DNA of 64,000 bases from Rhodopseudomonas telluris (GCF_042432815.1 NZ_JBHLWM010000005.1:248001-312000), one strand, 5' to 3'. Shown: positions 1-9,332, counted from the stretch's first letter. Notes: a model not told the origin generated them from the letters alone. Made by a program: numbers and translations.

Positions 1-254
1 GCCTTGAACCGCGTAATCGCCAGCAGCCAGGTTGAAACAGATGACCGCCCCTCGAACTTCCCAGCCTGGCGCCAGACATCCAGAAAGACCTCGCTGATAA
101 GGTCCTCGGCGATCTGTTCGTTCCTCACCAGCCTCAGACCGAAGCGATAAACCCGGACATGGTGCCTGCCGTAGAGAACCTGCATCGCCCCACGGTCGCC
201 TTGGGCGATCCGCCTGATCAGATCCTCGTCGGTAGTCGCCTGCTTGGTAATCAC
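1..254 (-). CDS. RNA polymerase ECF-type sigma-70 factor, N-terminal part (truncated by window edge)
   Basis: The first 84 residues of an extracytoplasmic-function sigma factor, which would direct RNA polymerase to a stress or envelope regulon. Region 2 is recognisable: a start like DEDLIRRIAQGDRGAMQVLY, then a helix with RNEQIAEDLISEVFLDVW, then the -10-recognition part FEGRSSVSTWLLAITR. The start is taken as GTG at 254; no ATG precedes region 2 in this frame. Region 4 lies outside the window. No anti-sigma gene is visible on this side. It diverges from the diguanylate cyclase gene at 665 across 410 bp. Family assignment is firm, the regulon is unknown. Confidence 0.85.
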   Translation of the reverse strand, partial: MITKQATTDEDLIRRIAQGDRGAMQVLYGRHHVRVYRFGLRLVRNEQIAEDLISEVFLDVWRQAGKFEGRSSVSTWLLAITRFK

Positions 255-664
255 CGGCCGTCCCGCACGATAAGTCGGTTGAAACCCGCAGAAGGTTCGA
301 CAACCAAAGGCAAATTTATCATCGGACCTGCATGCCACATTGCTTCTGTGAGGCCAAGCACACGGGTTCCCGCCCGCATCCGGGATTGCCCCCGGCAGTG
401 CGCCGCCAGTTTCCCGGAAGCCGACTCGCCCGCGCCCTTAGGGTCGGATCTTTATCAATTTGGATCGCCAAATGCGCGGCCTATCCACATTGGAGGAGCC
501 AAGGCCCTCCTGCGGCAACCAGCCCCAGGCCACCCGAACCAAATTTATTCTTTGGTTGCAGATACATAAGAACTATCCCCCGAACTTCCTCCGCCTTGCA
601 AGGATACGAAACCTAAAGGCTTTTCCACGTAGGTTCCCTCAACTCACACGCGCCGAAGCGAGCG
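255..664. other. Intergenic region between divergent sigma factor and diguanylate cyclase genes
   Basis: 410 bp without a convincing gene. Open frames here lack family resemblance and a ribosome binding site. The part from about 515 to 620 is less GC-rich than its surroundings and could hold the promoter of the gene at 665. No confident promoter consensus could be assigned. Confidence 0.5.
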
Positions 665-1801
665 ATGACAGCAACTGCCGCATTCCCGGGCATCTCACCA
701 GCGTCGGCGGATTCCGCCAAGACGCTCGCGATGCGTGCCAAGCGGATGAAGCAGCGACGGCAGATGTTCGATTTGGTGGCGGTGAGCTACCTGATCGATA
801 CTCTCCTGCTGCTGATCTACGCCTATGCGGGGACGATTTCGTTCGGCACCGTACCGGCCTATTTCGCCTGCGCGTTGGTCCTTACAGGTGGCAACATCCT
901 GCTGTCCGAGGCGGGTTTCCACGACCGTTTCAAGGATCACTACCTTGTCGTGCCGACCGTCGCGGTCAACATGGCGGTGATGCTCGGCTTCAGCTTCTGG
1001 GTGCCGCAAGCCGCCTTCCTGTTCCTGGGATCGCTGTTCATCGTCTTCAGCCTGGCATCGGTCCGCGCCAGCCCTGGCCAGAGTCTGCTGTGCTGGGGCG
1101 CCATGACGGCGGCGCTGGCCGGACTGTTCCTGTTCACCGATCGACCGTTCGCGATGCCACACGGCTCAATCTCCGAACGCCTCGCCACTTTGCTGGTGCT
1201 GGTACTGACGATCGGCCGCTGCATCTTCATCGGGATGTATTCCAGCAAGTTGCGAGAGACGCTTTACAAGCGCGGCGCCGAGCTGCGCGATGCGTATCAG
1301 CGGATCGAGGAGCTTGCCGAACTGGACGAGCTCACCGGGACGTTTAACCGCCGTTGCATCATGCGGATGCTCAACGAAGAGATCGATCGCGCCGAACGGA
1401 GCGGAGCTCCCCTATCGCTGGCGCTGATCGACCTCGACTGGTTCAAGCGGATCAACGACGGCTTCGGTCATCCGATCGGCGACGAAGTGCTACGCACATT
1501 CGCGATCACTATCTTCGCAAATATCCGCAGCTTCGATCGATTCGGCCGGTATGGCGGCGAGGAGTTCCTGCTGCTGCTGCCCAACACCGCGAGCGAGGAG
1601 GCGGAAGCAATGCTGGAACGGCTGCGCGAGATCGTGGCCGAGCTGGATTGGACGGCCTTCTCGTCGGGGATGAAAGTGACCTTGTCGGCCGGCGTCGCGA
1701 CGACGGCAACGGCCGAGTCGGCGGATACCGTCCTCACCCGCGCCGACAGCGCGCTCTACACCGCCAAAGAAATGGGACGTAACCGCATCTTCGCAATCTG
1801 A
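665..1801 (+). CDS. Membrane-bound diguanylate cyclase (GGDEF)
   Basis: 378 aa. It would make cyclic di-GMP from two GTP at the inner membrane. Residues about 35-195 form some five or six hydrophobic segments with no known sensor signature. A short coiled linker (about 195-222) leads into a GGDEF domain starting at LDELTGTFNRR. The active-site loop reads GGEEF (297-301), a catalytically competent variant. An RxxD inhibitory site (RSFD, 288-291) lies exactly five residues upstream, so product inhibition is expected. No EAL domain is present. The next gene begins 29 bp downstream and may be co-transcribed. Confidence 0.93.
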   Translation: MTATAAFPGISPASADSAKTLAMRAKRMKQRRQMFDLVAVSYLIDTLLLLIYAYAGTISFGTVPAYFACALVLTGGNILLSEAGFHDRFKDHYLVVPTVAVNMAVMLGFSFWVPQAAFLFLGSLFIVFSLASVRASPGQSLLCWGAMTAALAGLFLFTDRPFAMPHGSISERLATLLVLVLTIGRCIFIGMYSSKLRETLYKRGAELRDAYQRIEELAELDELTGTFNRRCIMRMLNEEIDRAERSGAPLSLALIDLDWFKRINDGFGHPIGDEVLRTFAITIFANIRSFDRFGRYGGEEFLLLLPNTASEEAEAMLERLREIVAELDWTAFSSGMKVTLSAGVATTATAESADTVLTRADSALYTAKEMGRNRIFAI

Positions 1802-1830
1802 AGAATCAGGTTGTTGATACGCCAGGATGG

Positions 1831-2949
1831 ATGATGAGTTCACAACCGGCACTTTCCGCCGCCAACCTCCTCGATGAGTTGCAGGCCACTCTGATGCATG
1901 GCACCGTCGCGCGCCGGGTCGAAACCCTGCGCCGCGTCACGGACCTCTATCTCGACGGCGAGGTCGACTATTGCGACGATCAGATCGCCCTGTTCGACGA
2001 CGTCTTCAACTGCCTGGTCAAGAACATCGAGAGTAACGCCAAGGTGCTGCTGGCGCAGCGTCTGGCGCCGGTGAAAGCGCCGCCGCGGATCATTCATCAT
2101 CTCGCCTTCGAGGACATGATCGAAATTGCCGCGCCAGTTCTGTCGCAATCCGATCAGCTCGACGATGCCACGCTGATCGCCAATGCCCGCACCAAAGGGC
2201 AGAACCACATGATGGCCATCTCGACGCGCCGCTCGCTCAGCGGCGCCGTCACCGACGTGTTGGTTGAACTCGGCAACGAACACGTGGTGCAGAGCACCGT
2301 CCGGAACCCTGGCGCGGAGTTCTCCGACAACAGCTATTCGATCCTCGTCAAGCGCGCCGAACTGGACGAAGGTTTGGCCGGCGAGCTCAGCCGCCGCGCC
2401 ATCCCGCGGGCGCAATATCTCAAGATGATCGCGCTTGCCTCCGCATCGGTACGTGCGAAGCTCCAGGCTGCGAATCCCCAAGTCGCCGGTGAAGTGACGA
2501 GCGCCGTGAAACAGGCGAGCCGGCTGGCGCGCTCCGCGCCGGCGGCGATCAGCCTGCAGACGAATATCGCCCACGGGCTCGTGCGTGCGCTGTACGAGGA
2601 CGGCCGGATCAACGAGGAGCAGGTCTTCACCTTCGCCAACGAGCGCAAATTCGACGAGATCAACCAGGCGATTGCCTGCCTCGCCGGCACGTCGGTGGAA
2701 ACCGCCGAGTCTCTCATGGTCGAGTCGCGCGACGAGGGCCTGCTGATCCTCGCCAAGGTCTGCAAGCTGAGCTGGGCCACCGTCAAGGCGATCATCGAGA
2801 TGCGCGACGAATTGACAGGCATCAAGTCCGCCGACCTCGACGAGTGCCGTTTCACCTATGAGCGCCTGCGCACCTCGACCGCACAGCAGGTGCTGCGCTT
2901 CCACCGCATGCAGCAATCCACCGCCGTTGCCAAGCCGCCGGCCGCCTGA
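1831..2949 (+). CDS. DUF2336 domain-containing protein
   Basis: 372 aa, soluble, predicted almost entirely helical. It matches the DUF2336 family of alphaproteobacteria in its repeated helical pairs, for example the LAFEDMIEIAAPVLSQSDQL and ISTRRSLSGAVTDVLVELG stretches, which resemble HEAT-like repeats. The biochemical function of the family is unknown; members often sit near signalling genes, and here it follows a diguanylate cyclase by 29 bp. ATG codons at 1831 and 1834 are both possible behind an AGGA ribosome binding site. No signal peptide or membrane segment is seen. Confidence 0.85.
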   Translation: MMSSQPALSAANLLDELQATLMHGTVARRVETLRRVTDLYLDGEVDYCDDQIALFDDVFNCLVKNIESNAKVLLAQRLAPVKAPPRIIHHLAFEDMIEIAAPVLSQSDQLDDATLIANARTKGQNHMMAISTRRSLSGAVTDVLVELGNEHVVQSTVRNPGAEFSDNSYSILVKRAELDEGLAGELSRRAIPRAQYLKMIALASASVRAKLQAANPQVAGEVTSAVKQASRLARSAPAAISLQTNIAHGLVRALYEDGRINEEQVFTFANERKFDEINQAIACLAGTSVETAESLMVESRDEGLLILAKVCKLSWATVKAIIEMRDELTGIKSADLDECRFTYERLRTSTAQQVLRFHRMQQSTAVAKPPAA

Positions 2950-2964
2950 GCGGCCGGCGCCTTT
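2937..2964 (+). terminator. Hairpin overlapping the stop codon of the DUF2336 gene
   Basis: Nine-base-pair stem GCCGGCCGC / GCGGCCGGC with a CTGA loop, followed by GCCTTT. The loop contains most of the TGA stop codon (2947-2949). It sits between convergent genes and has only a weak T-run, so it is a candidate terminator rather than a clear one. Confidence 0.45.
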
Positions 2965-2976
2965 CAACCGTCTAGA

Positions 2977-5196
2977 TCACCAACGTGCCTTGAAGCCCGC
3001 GTAGACGGCGCGGCCGGTGCCGGGTTCGAACAGCGGCGAGTTGGCGTTGGCCTTGTCGATGATGCTGGCGGAGGCGATGTAGGTCTTATTGAGGATGTTG
3101 CGCCCCTCAATGTAGATCGAATACGGCCCGCCATTGTCGATGCCGGCCTTCAGGCCGAGCAGCGCATAAGGCTCGGTCTGCAGCGTGTTGGCGCTGTCGA
3201 CGTAGTAAGCCTGCGGCACCCACTCCACATTCGGCCCGGCATAGAATCCGTTCGGATTTTTATAGAGTAGCTCGGCGCGCAGATAGTGCCGCGGCGCGCC
3301 GGGCAGCAGATTGTTGCCGAACTTCGCATCGTTGTCGAAGCGAAAGTCGTTCAACGTGTAGGCCATGTTGAGCCACAGCCGATCCGGCGCCGGGCCGCGC
3401 TCGAACAGGTTCTTGAACAGCGCAACGCCCAGCCCGGCCTCGATACCCTGGTGGACGGTACGATCGGCGTTGGTGACGTTGCAATTGCCGAACGCGCTGT
3501 AGAGGCACAGCAGTTCGTCCTTGATCTCCGCACGATAGCCGGTCAGCTCCCAGGTGAGGTCCGGCCGGCTGCCACGCGTGCCGACCTCATAGGTCGTCGC
3601 GCGCTGCGGCCGGATGCTGGTGAAGGGAATGAACGGGATGCCCGGCCCCGACGCGCTTTCGCCAAAGCTCGGCACCTCGGCGCTGCGCGAAATATTGGCG
3701 TAGGCCTGCCATGTCGGATCGATCTGCCAGAGCAACCCGCCCTTCGGGCTCCAGAGATTGAACTCCGTCGATCCGGACTGATCGCCGTCGGACAGGAAGC
3801 GGTCCTTGCGGTCGCGCGTCGCATGCAGGAACTGCGTGCCCGCGACCAGCGCCACGTTGCGCAGGAAGAAGAACGAATCCTCGATGTACAGCGAGGCGTT
3901 GGTCGACTTGTCGAGCGACGACGACGCCAGCGCGCCCTTCTGCCCGGCGATGTTGACGTATTGCTTGTTGTCGAGGCGGCCGTTGAGAATGTTGACGCCT
4001 GCGACGAGGCGATTGCGGAAGCCGCCAATCTCACGATCGTCCGTGACTTTGGCGAAGCCACCGTAATCCTGATAGCGATAGTCCAGCCACTGGAAGATCG
4101 GATGCATGAGATGGCGGTCGACGCCGAACGCACCGAAATCGACTACCGTATTGTCGAACCGGATTGTCGTCTTGTTGGCGAGCCGCACCGTGTCGATGTT
4201 GCGCTGCTGATCGAGCGCGATGTTGTTGGCTGTGGCGGTCTGCGGGGAATTCAGCGCGCTGTCCTTGCTGACGCTGCCGGGAATCCGCTGCCGGACGTGG
4301 TTGACGTTGAGATAGAACCGGGTCTCGATATCCGGCGTGATCTGATAGCCGGTATTGGCGCTGAGCCGGTGCGCCTCGCCGTCGCTGTGATTGCGGAAGC
4401 CTTCGGCCGCCTGAGTCGAGGCGGTGACGTAGCCGTCCCACGCGCCGTTGACGCCGCCGGCATTGGCCTGCAGCCGCCGGAAGCCGAAAGCACCGGCATC
4501 GACGCTGACGCCGTTCGGGAACGGATCGCGGCCGGTCTTGGTGACGAAATTGATCGCGCCGCCGAGCGAATTGGCGCCGAACTGCAGCGCGTTGGCGCCC
4601 TTGTACACCGCGACATAGTTGTAGGCAGTGGGATCGATTTCCTGGAAATCGCCGTAGCCGTCCGCGGTGTTGATCGGAATGCCGTCCATATAGAGCTGCA
4701 CGCCGCGCAGATGGAAATTGCGCGACAGGCTCGAGCCGCGGATCGACAGCCGCGTGTCGTCGCCCCATTTCGGCTGCGCGAACACGCCCGGCACGTAGTC
4801 GAGAATGTCCTTGATGGTGTTGGCGACGGTGGAGTTGCGATAGGCGTTGGCCGGCACCAGCGCGACGCCGCCCGGAGTCTGCTGAATGTCGGCAAGCGCC
4901 TGCTGGACCGTAAGCACAGTGAGCGCAGGGCCTCGCCCCGCTGCTGGCGCAGCATCCGGCGGCGGCGTGATTTGCGGCGCCGGCGCCACGGTTCGCACGG
5001 CTCGGGTGCTGCTGGATGGACTGCGTTGCTGTGGCCGCGGTGCGGCGGGGCGAACCGGATCCGGCGCCTGGATGGTGACGGGCGGCAGGTCCTGGCGACT
5101 TTGAGCGGCCGCAGGCAGCGTGACGAGAGAGGTGGTGATAAGCGCAGCGGCGTGCAGCGGCACGAGCCGGCGCGGTCGCACAATTGCGGACGACAT
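2977..5196 (-). CDS. TonB-dependent outer-membrane receptor
   Basis: 739 aa from the ATG at 5196, chosen because GGAG lies seven bases upstream and because it gives a clean signal peptide (basic MSSAIVRPRRL, hydrophobic core, cleavage near LPAAAQS). A possible TonB box (PPVTIQAP) follows, then a proline-rich stretch, a plug domain with SIRGSS, GAN and GGAINFVT motifs, and a 22-strand-type barrel ending in aromatic ARW. It should import a scarce metal complex or siderophore using TonB/ExbBD energy. The closest type is the FecA-like group, but substrate cannot be read from sequence. The upstream DUF2946 gene on the same strand suggests a metal role. Confidence 0.92.
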   Translation of the reverse strand: MSSAIVRPRRLVPLHAAALITTSLVTLPAAAQSRQDLPPVTIQAPDPVRPAAPRPQQRSPSSSTRAVRTVAPAPQITPPPDAAPAAGRGPALTVLTVQQALADIQQTPGGVALVPANAYRNSTVANTIKDILDYVPGVFAQPKWGDDTRLSIRGSSLSRNFHLRGVQLYMDGIPINTADGYGDFQEIDPTAYNYVAVYKGANALQFGANSLGGAINFVTKTGRDPFPNGVSVDAGAFGFRRLQANAGGVNGAWDGYVTASTQAAEGFRNHSDGEAHRLSANTGYQITPDIETRFYLNVNHVRQRIPGSVSKDSALNSPQTATANNIALDQQRNIDTVRLANKTTIRFDNTVVDFGAFGVDRHLMHPIFQWLDYRYQDYGGFAKVTDDREIGGFRNRLVAGVNILNGRLDNKQYVNIAGQKGALASSSLDKSTNASLYIEDSFFFLRNVALVAGTQFLHATRDRKDRFLSDGDQSGSTEFNLWSPKGGLLWQIDPTWQAYANISRSAEVPSFGESASGPGIPFIPFTSIRPQRATTYEVGTRGSRPDLTWELTGYRAEIKDELLCLYSAFGNCNVTNADRTVHQGIEAGLGVALFKNLFERGPAPDRLWLNMAYTLNDFRFDNDAKFGNNLLPGAPRHYLRAELLYKNPNGFYAGPNVEWVPQAYYVDSANTLQTEPYALLGLKAGIDNGGPYSIYIEGRNILNKTYIASASIIDKANANSPLFEPGTGRAVYAGFKARW

Positions 5197-5254
5197 GGAC
5201 TTACTCCGGGAGCTGAGATGACGAGAGATGTGCGCGCCACAACGGCGCAAATCG

Positions 5255-5632
5255 TCAGCTCAGAGCCGGAGGTCCGCGTGGTTGATGGTCTCGCGTCTGC
5301 GCGAACGCGACGAAGATTTCCGGGCGCGGCGGATCATACGTCGTGCCGAAGGCCAGCCGGATCGCGACCGCGGGTGCGACCGGCGGCGGCGCTGCGCTGA
5401 CATGATGACCGATACAAAGGGGACAATGGATCGCGGCCGGCTTGGCCTTGCCGGAGTCGACCGGCGTCGCCGCATCTTCACTCGACAGACAGAACTCGTG
5501 ACCGGCAAGCAGCTGCGCCGGCGATTGCGCAGCGAGTAGTGCGCTGGCGAGAAGCACGTTAAGCACGAGCGCGTAGGTGGCCGTCCATGCGGCGACCCAT
5601 GCAATCCTGCGCTTGCGTGCAAACTGGCTCAA
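5255..5632 (-). CDS. DUF2946 family membrane/periplasmic protein
   Basis: 125 aa. An N-terminal hydrophobic helix (about 12-35) precedes a mostly extracytoplasmic part with the HCPLC motif and following histidines (HCPLCIGHH), typical of DUF2946. The family often sits beside copper or iron TonB receptor genes, and the Cys/His cluster could bind metal; function is unproven. The only plausible start is TTG at 5632 preceded by GGGGG. The gene ends 58 bp before the receptor start on the same strand, so the two are probably one operon. Confidence 0.75.
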   Translation of the reverse strand: MSQFARKRRIAWVAAWTATYALVLNVLLASALLAAQSPAQLLAGHEFCLSSEDAATPVDSGKAKPAAIHCPLCIGHHVSAAPPPVAPAVAIRLAFGTTYDPPRPEIFVAFAQTRDHQPRGPPALS

Positions 5633-5991
5633 CTTGATACCCCCACTGCTCTGCTAGCACAGCCGGGAAGCGAGTCAATTTCATTCGCAATCAGTAACAA
5701 ACCGGAAATGCCTTGCACTGCCCCGGCCTTACAGCAATCCATTCTCGGCCTCGACTCTTCCGAACGCAGTGCAAGTGCAGGAAGGTCCTTCGCCAATCCC
5801 AATGAGGCCCGACTCGCGGCGAATTCCGGGACACGGCTTCGGCTGGCCGGGTCCACAAATGAGGCAGCTTGCCACAGAACTTGCCAAAATATTGCCGCGG
5901 GCTGGCGACGATTCCTCACGGTTTGGCCCCGCTGACGCCATTGCCGCAGGGGCATTGTGACGCTGGGGCTGGCAAACTTGGGGAGATTGCC
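5633..5991. other. Divergent intergenic region upstream of the receptor operon
   Basis: 359 bp without a supported gene. It must carry promoters for the receptor operon (leftward) and the gene at 5992 (rightward). An AT-richer stretch around 5672-5702 could be an iron-responsive operator, but no strict Fur or Irr consensus is matched, so no site is called. Confidence 0.4.
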
Positions 5992-6693
5992 ATGAAGAGC
6001 GTGGTCAGCAGCCACTCGGCATTGATCATCGCAGCCGGATTACTGGCTTGTCTGTACGGACCGCTGCAACCGACCCACGCCGCCGCCGCGCCGGCAGATG
6101 GCGCGACTCAGGCTAGCCCAGCGCCCGTCGCCAAAAAGAAGGCAGCCCGGCCCCATGCCAGGCAGGTGAAGAAGAAAACGGCTCCGGCCAAGCCCGCCAA
6201 GCCGAGCGCCCAGAACACCAAGGACGACAGCAAAACCAACACGGCCGCCGCAGACGCAGCGAAGGCGCCGGCTTCCGAGGCCGATGCCGCGACGTCGGTT
6301 CCGCCCTCCTCTAGCCTTCCGGCGTCCGTTGCGAACGCCAACGCCCAATTGCCGCAGGTCGCAGCTGCCGATGGCGCGACGCCGAGCCCGACAACCTCCA
6401 CGCCGGGGGCAAACGGGTCAGAGCCTGCGTCGGCACAACCAGCCGCCGCCCCGGTGGTCGCTCCCGACGAGGTGAATGAGCTCGACCGCGCCGCAGAAGC
6501 CCCGGCCCCGACCACCATGGCCTCCACCGCAGCGCCGCAGCAGCCGGCGCCGGCGACGGTCGGCACCGCACAGGTCTCCTCCGCCACCGCCAACGAGGGC
6601 GCCTGGGACAAGGCGTCTCTGATTGGCAAGATCTTCATTGCCGCCGGCGGCCTGCTGACCCTGGCTTCGGCCGCCCGCATGTTCATGGCCTGA
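5992..6693 (+). CDS. Secreted or envelope-anchored Ala/Pro-rich hypothetical protein
   Basis: 233 aa, no family recognised. The start ATG at 5992 follows GGGGAG and opens a signal sequence (about 1-28, ending THAAAA). A lysine-rich patch (KKKAARPHARQVKKKTAPAK) follows, then a long low-complexity Ala/Pro/Thr/Ser region (about 70-200), and a C-terminal hydrophobic segment (about 208-231). The layout suggests a protein spanning or lining the envelope, tethered at the C-terminus. Low complexity makes the exact extent less certain than the frame; codon use matches neighbouring genes. Confidence 0.7.
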   Translation: MKSVVSSHSALIIAAGLLACLYGPLQPTHAAAAPADGATQASPAPVAKKKAARPHARQVKKKTAPAKPAKPSAQNTKDDSKTNTAAADAAKAPASEADAATSVPPSSSLPASVANANAQLPQVAAADGATPSPTTSTPGANGSEPASAQPAAAPVVAPDEVNELDRAAEAPAPTTMASTAAPQQPAPATVGTAQVSSATANEGAWDKASLIGKIFIAAGGLLTLASAARMFMA

Positions 6694-6775
6694 GATCCGC
6701 GGCCTCCCCTTGAAGCGCCTCGCGCCAGCGGGCAGATTGCCCGCGGCCGCGACCGGCCCTCAACGGGAATGCATC

Positions 6776-7555
6776 ATGAGCAGTTTTGAATTCATCATCG
6801 TCGAGCGCCAGAACGCGGTCGGCATCATCAAGCTCAACCGTCCGAAGATGCTGAATGCGCTGTCGTTCGGCGTATTCGGCGAGATCGGCGCCGCGGTCGA
6901 GGACCTCGAGGCCGATGATGCGATCGGATGCATCCTGATCACCGGCAGCGAGAAAGCCTTCGCCGCCGGCGCCGACATCAAGGAGATGCAGCCGAAAGGC
7001 TTCATCGACATGTTCAACGAGGACTTCACCGCAATCGGCGGCGATCGGCTGGCGCGCTGCCGCAAGCCGACCATCGCGGCGGTTGCCGGCTATGCGCTCG
7101 GCGGCGGCTGCGAACTGGCGATGATGGCCGACTTCATCATCGCTGCGGAGACGGCGAAGTTCGGCCAGCCGGAAATTACCCTCGGCACGATTCCGGGGAT
7201 TGGCGGGACGCAGCGACTCACGCGCGCAATCGGCAAGGCCAAGGCGATGGATCTGTGCCTCACCGGACGGATGATGGACGCGCAGGAAGCCGAGCGCGCC
7301 GGCCTCGTCAGCCGCATCGTGCCGGCGGACAAGCTGATGGAAGAAGCACTCGCCGCCGCCGAGAAAATCGCCTCGATGTCGCGGCCCGCCGCGGCGATGG
7401 CGAAGAACGCGGTCAACCGTGCGCTGGAGAGCACGCTGGCCGAAGGTCTTGCGGTCGAGCGCGACCTCTTCCACGCGACCTTCGCGCTGGAAGATCGGTC
7501 CGAAGGCATGGCGGCCTTCATCGAGAAGCGTAAGCCGAACATCAAGAACCGCTGA
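6776..7555 (+). CDS. Enoyl-CoA hydratase
   Basis: 259 aa crotonase-fold enzyme hydrating 2-enoyl-CoA in fatty-acid beta-oxidation. Both catalytic glutamates of the family are present: E113 in GGGCELAMMAD and E133 in GQPEITLGTIPG, with oxyanion-hole motifs AFAAGADIKE and AGYALGGG. Length and the GTIPGIGGTQRL signature fit a classical short-chain enoyl-CoA hydratase (EC 4.2.1.17). The start is the ATG at 6776; the reading frame extends upstream but without family similarity. It is followed by a strong hairpin and seems to be a single-gene transcript. Confidence 0.95.
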   Translation: MSSFEFIIVERQNAVGIIKLNRPKMLNALSFGVFGEIGAAVEDLEADDAIGCILITGSEKAFAAGADIKEMQPKGFIDMFNEDFTAIGGDRLARCRKPTIAAVAGYALGGGCELAMMADFIIAAETAKFGQPEITLGTIPGIGGTQRLTRAIGKAKAMDLCLTGRMMDAQEAERAGLVSRIVPADKLMEEALAAAEKIASMSRPAAAMAKNAVNRALESTLAEGLAVERDLFHATFALEDRSEGMAAFIEKRKPNIKNR

Positions 7556-7571
7556 CGAGAAGATGACAGAT

Positions 7572-7601
7572 GCGGCGACCGCCCGGCGGTCGCTGCATTC
7601 T
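7572..7601 (+). terminator. Hairpin terminator after enoyl-CoA hydratase
   Basis: An 11-bp stem, GCGGCGACCGC pairing with GCGGTCGCTGC (one G-T wobble), with a CCG loop and then ATTCT. It starts 17 bp after the stop codon. The U-tract is short, so termination efficiency is uncertain. Confidence 0.6.
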
Positions 7602-7753
7602 GCTGCGCGCTCGATCGTCGCAGCGTTGCCAAGGCACCACAGTGCTCACAGCAAACATCCACAGGTCCCGCGGACGGTTTGCCTCTCGCGGCACCGCGTT
7701 CTAAACATGCTAGGCATCGGCGGGGGCGGATGTTGCAGAACGCAGCGGGACGG

Positions 7754-9172
7754 ATGAACAAGAACGCCCATATCAGCGGTGTTGAAGGCTGCCTGCGCGT
7801 GGCGCGGCGAAGCCTTTGCGCCGCGACAGCCGTCGCCTTGCTGCTGATCACTCCGGCATCTGCCGAAAGCCTCACCGAGGCGCTGGCAAAAGCCTATCAG
7901 ACCAATCCGCAGTTGAATGCGGAGCGTGCCCGGCAGCGGGCCACCGACGAGAACGTACCGTCGGCGCTCTCAGGCTACCGGCCGCAGATCATCGCCAGCC
8001 TTGGCGCCGGCATGCAGTCGGTTCGCAATCTGCTGCCGGACAACACCATCCAGACCGCAACGCTCAAGCCCTGGACGATCGGCGTCACTGTGACGCAAAC
8101 GCTGTTCAACGGCTTTCGCAACGCCAACAGCGTACGGGTCGCCGAGTTGCAGGTGAAATCCGGTCGCGAGGCGCTGCGCAATGTCGGTCAGGGTGTGCTG
8201 CTCGATGCAGTCACCGCCTACACGAACGTGCTGGCCAATCAGGCGCTGGTCGCAGCGCAGAAGGCCAACGTCGACTTTCTCAGCCAGACGCTGGACATCA
8301 CCAACAAGCGGCTGAATGCCGGCGACGTGACGCCGACCGACACCGCACAAGCCGAGGCCCGCCTCAGCCGCGGGCGTTCGGATCTGAACGCCGCCGAGGT
8401 CAATCTCGCGATCAGCGAGGCCACCTACGCGCAGGTCGTCGGCAATTCTCCCTCCCGACTCGGGCCCGCCTCGCCGGTCGACCGGCTGCTGCCGCGCAGC
8501 CGCGAAGACGCGATGTCGCTGGCGATGCAGGGCAATCCGGCCGTTCTGGCGGCCGGCTACGATGTCGATGTCGCCACCACGACCATCAAGGTGGCGGAAG
8601 GCGCGCTGCTGCCGACCGTCACCGTGCAGGGCAGCGCCAGCCGCAGCCGGCAGTCCGACTCCACGCTCGGCACCAACGGGACCGATCAAGCTTCGATCGT
8701 GGGCCAGATCAATGCGCCGATCTATGACGGCGGCCTCGCCGCCGCGCAGACCCGGCAGTCGAAAGAACTCGCTGCGCAGAGCCGGCTGGTGCTGGACCAG
8801 GTGCGCAATCAGTCCCGGACCGCCGCGATCGCCGCCTGGGTCAGCAACGAGGGAGCCAAGATCGCAGTTGGCGCCTCCGAGGCCGAAGTGCGCGCTGCCG
8901 AGATAGCGCTGAAAGGCGTCAGCCGCGAAGCCCAAGGCGGTCAGCGCACCACCGTGGACGTGCTCAACTCGCAGCAGGACCTGATCCTGGCGCGCGCACG
9001 CCTGATCGGCGCGCAGCGCGATCGGGTGATCGCCTCCTACACCCTGCTCAGTGCGATCGGCCGCCTCGACGTCCAGACCCTCGGCCTCAACACGCCCGAC
9101 TACCTGCCTGAAGTTCACTACCATCAGGTGCGCGACGCTTGGCACGGCCTGCGGACGCCGTCCGGACAATAA
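7754..9172 (+). CDS. TolC family outer-membrane efflux channel
   Basis: 472 aa from the ATG at 7754, giving a signal peptide that ends ITPASAES. The mature protein has two OEP repeats, each with long helical coiled-coil stretches (for example ALAKAYQTNPQLNAERARQRA and the KVAEGALLPTVTVQG region) and beta-strand segments, as in the trimeric TolC barrel-tunnel. It should form the outer-membrane exit duct for tripartite pumps or type I secretion. An in-frame upstream ATG at 7730 is possible. The metal RND genes lie 0.65 kb away on the other strand and might use this duct; that pairing is inferred. Confidence 0.92.
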   Translation: MNKNAHISGVEGCLRVARRSLCAATAVALLLITPASAESLTEALAKAYQTNPQLNAERARQRATDENVPSALSGYRPQIIASLGAGMQSVRNLLPDNTIQTATLKPWTIGVTVTQTLFNGFRNANSVRVAELQVKSGREALRNVGQGVLLDAVTAYTNVLANQALVAAQKANVDFLSQTLDITNKRLNAGDVTPTDTAQAEARLSRGRSDLNAAEVNLAISEATYAQVVGNSPSRLGPASPVDRLLPRSREDAMSLAMQGNPAVLAAGYDVDVATTTIKVAEGALLPTVTVQGSASRSRQSDSTLGTNGTDQASIVGQINAPIYDGGLAAAQTRQSKELAAQSRLVLDQVRNQSRTAAIAAWVSNEGAKIAVGASEAEVRAAEIALKGVSREAQGGQRTTVDVLNSQQDLILARARLIGAQRDRVIASYTLLSAIGRLDVQTLGLNTPDYLPEVHYHQVRDAWHGLRTPSGQ

Positions 9173-9332
9173 GCCGGCACGTGCCGCACGTCTGCTGTCG
9201 GCAGCCTCGCAGCAATCGCCACTCGTGGCTGCTAATTCGCCCGCGCCCCATGGCCGAATCCGCGATCGCAAACATGCGTCGGGTTGACGAGATCGCGACA
9301 AGTAGCAGAAAAATCAGCACGCCTTTGACGAA

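Noticed and set aside
3286..5400. A 704-codon open frame on the plus strand opposite the TonB receptor gene
   Set aside because: It is the mirror of a clear receptor gene in high-GC DNA, where antisense frames stay open by codon bias. Its product has a biased composition and no domain.
5660..5705. Possible Fur/Irr box upstream of the receptor operon
   Set aside because: Only loosely similar to iron-box consensus sequences; too degenerate to report as a site.
6728..6744. Hairpin GCGGGCA-GAT-TGCCCGC before the enoyl-CoA hydratase gene
   Set aside because: Perfect but only 7 bp, without a T-run, and 32 bp upstream of a start codon. It could be a weak terminator of the preceding gene but is not called.
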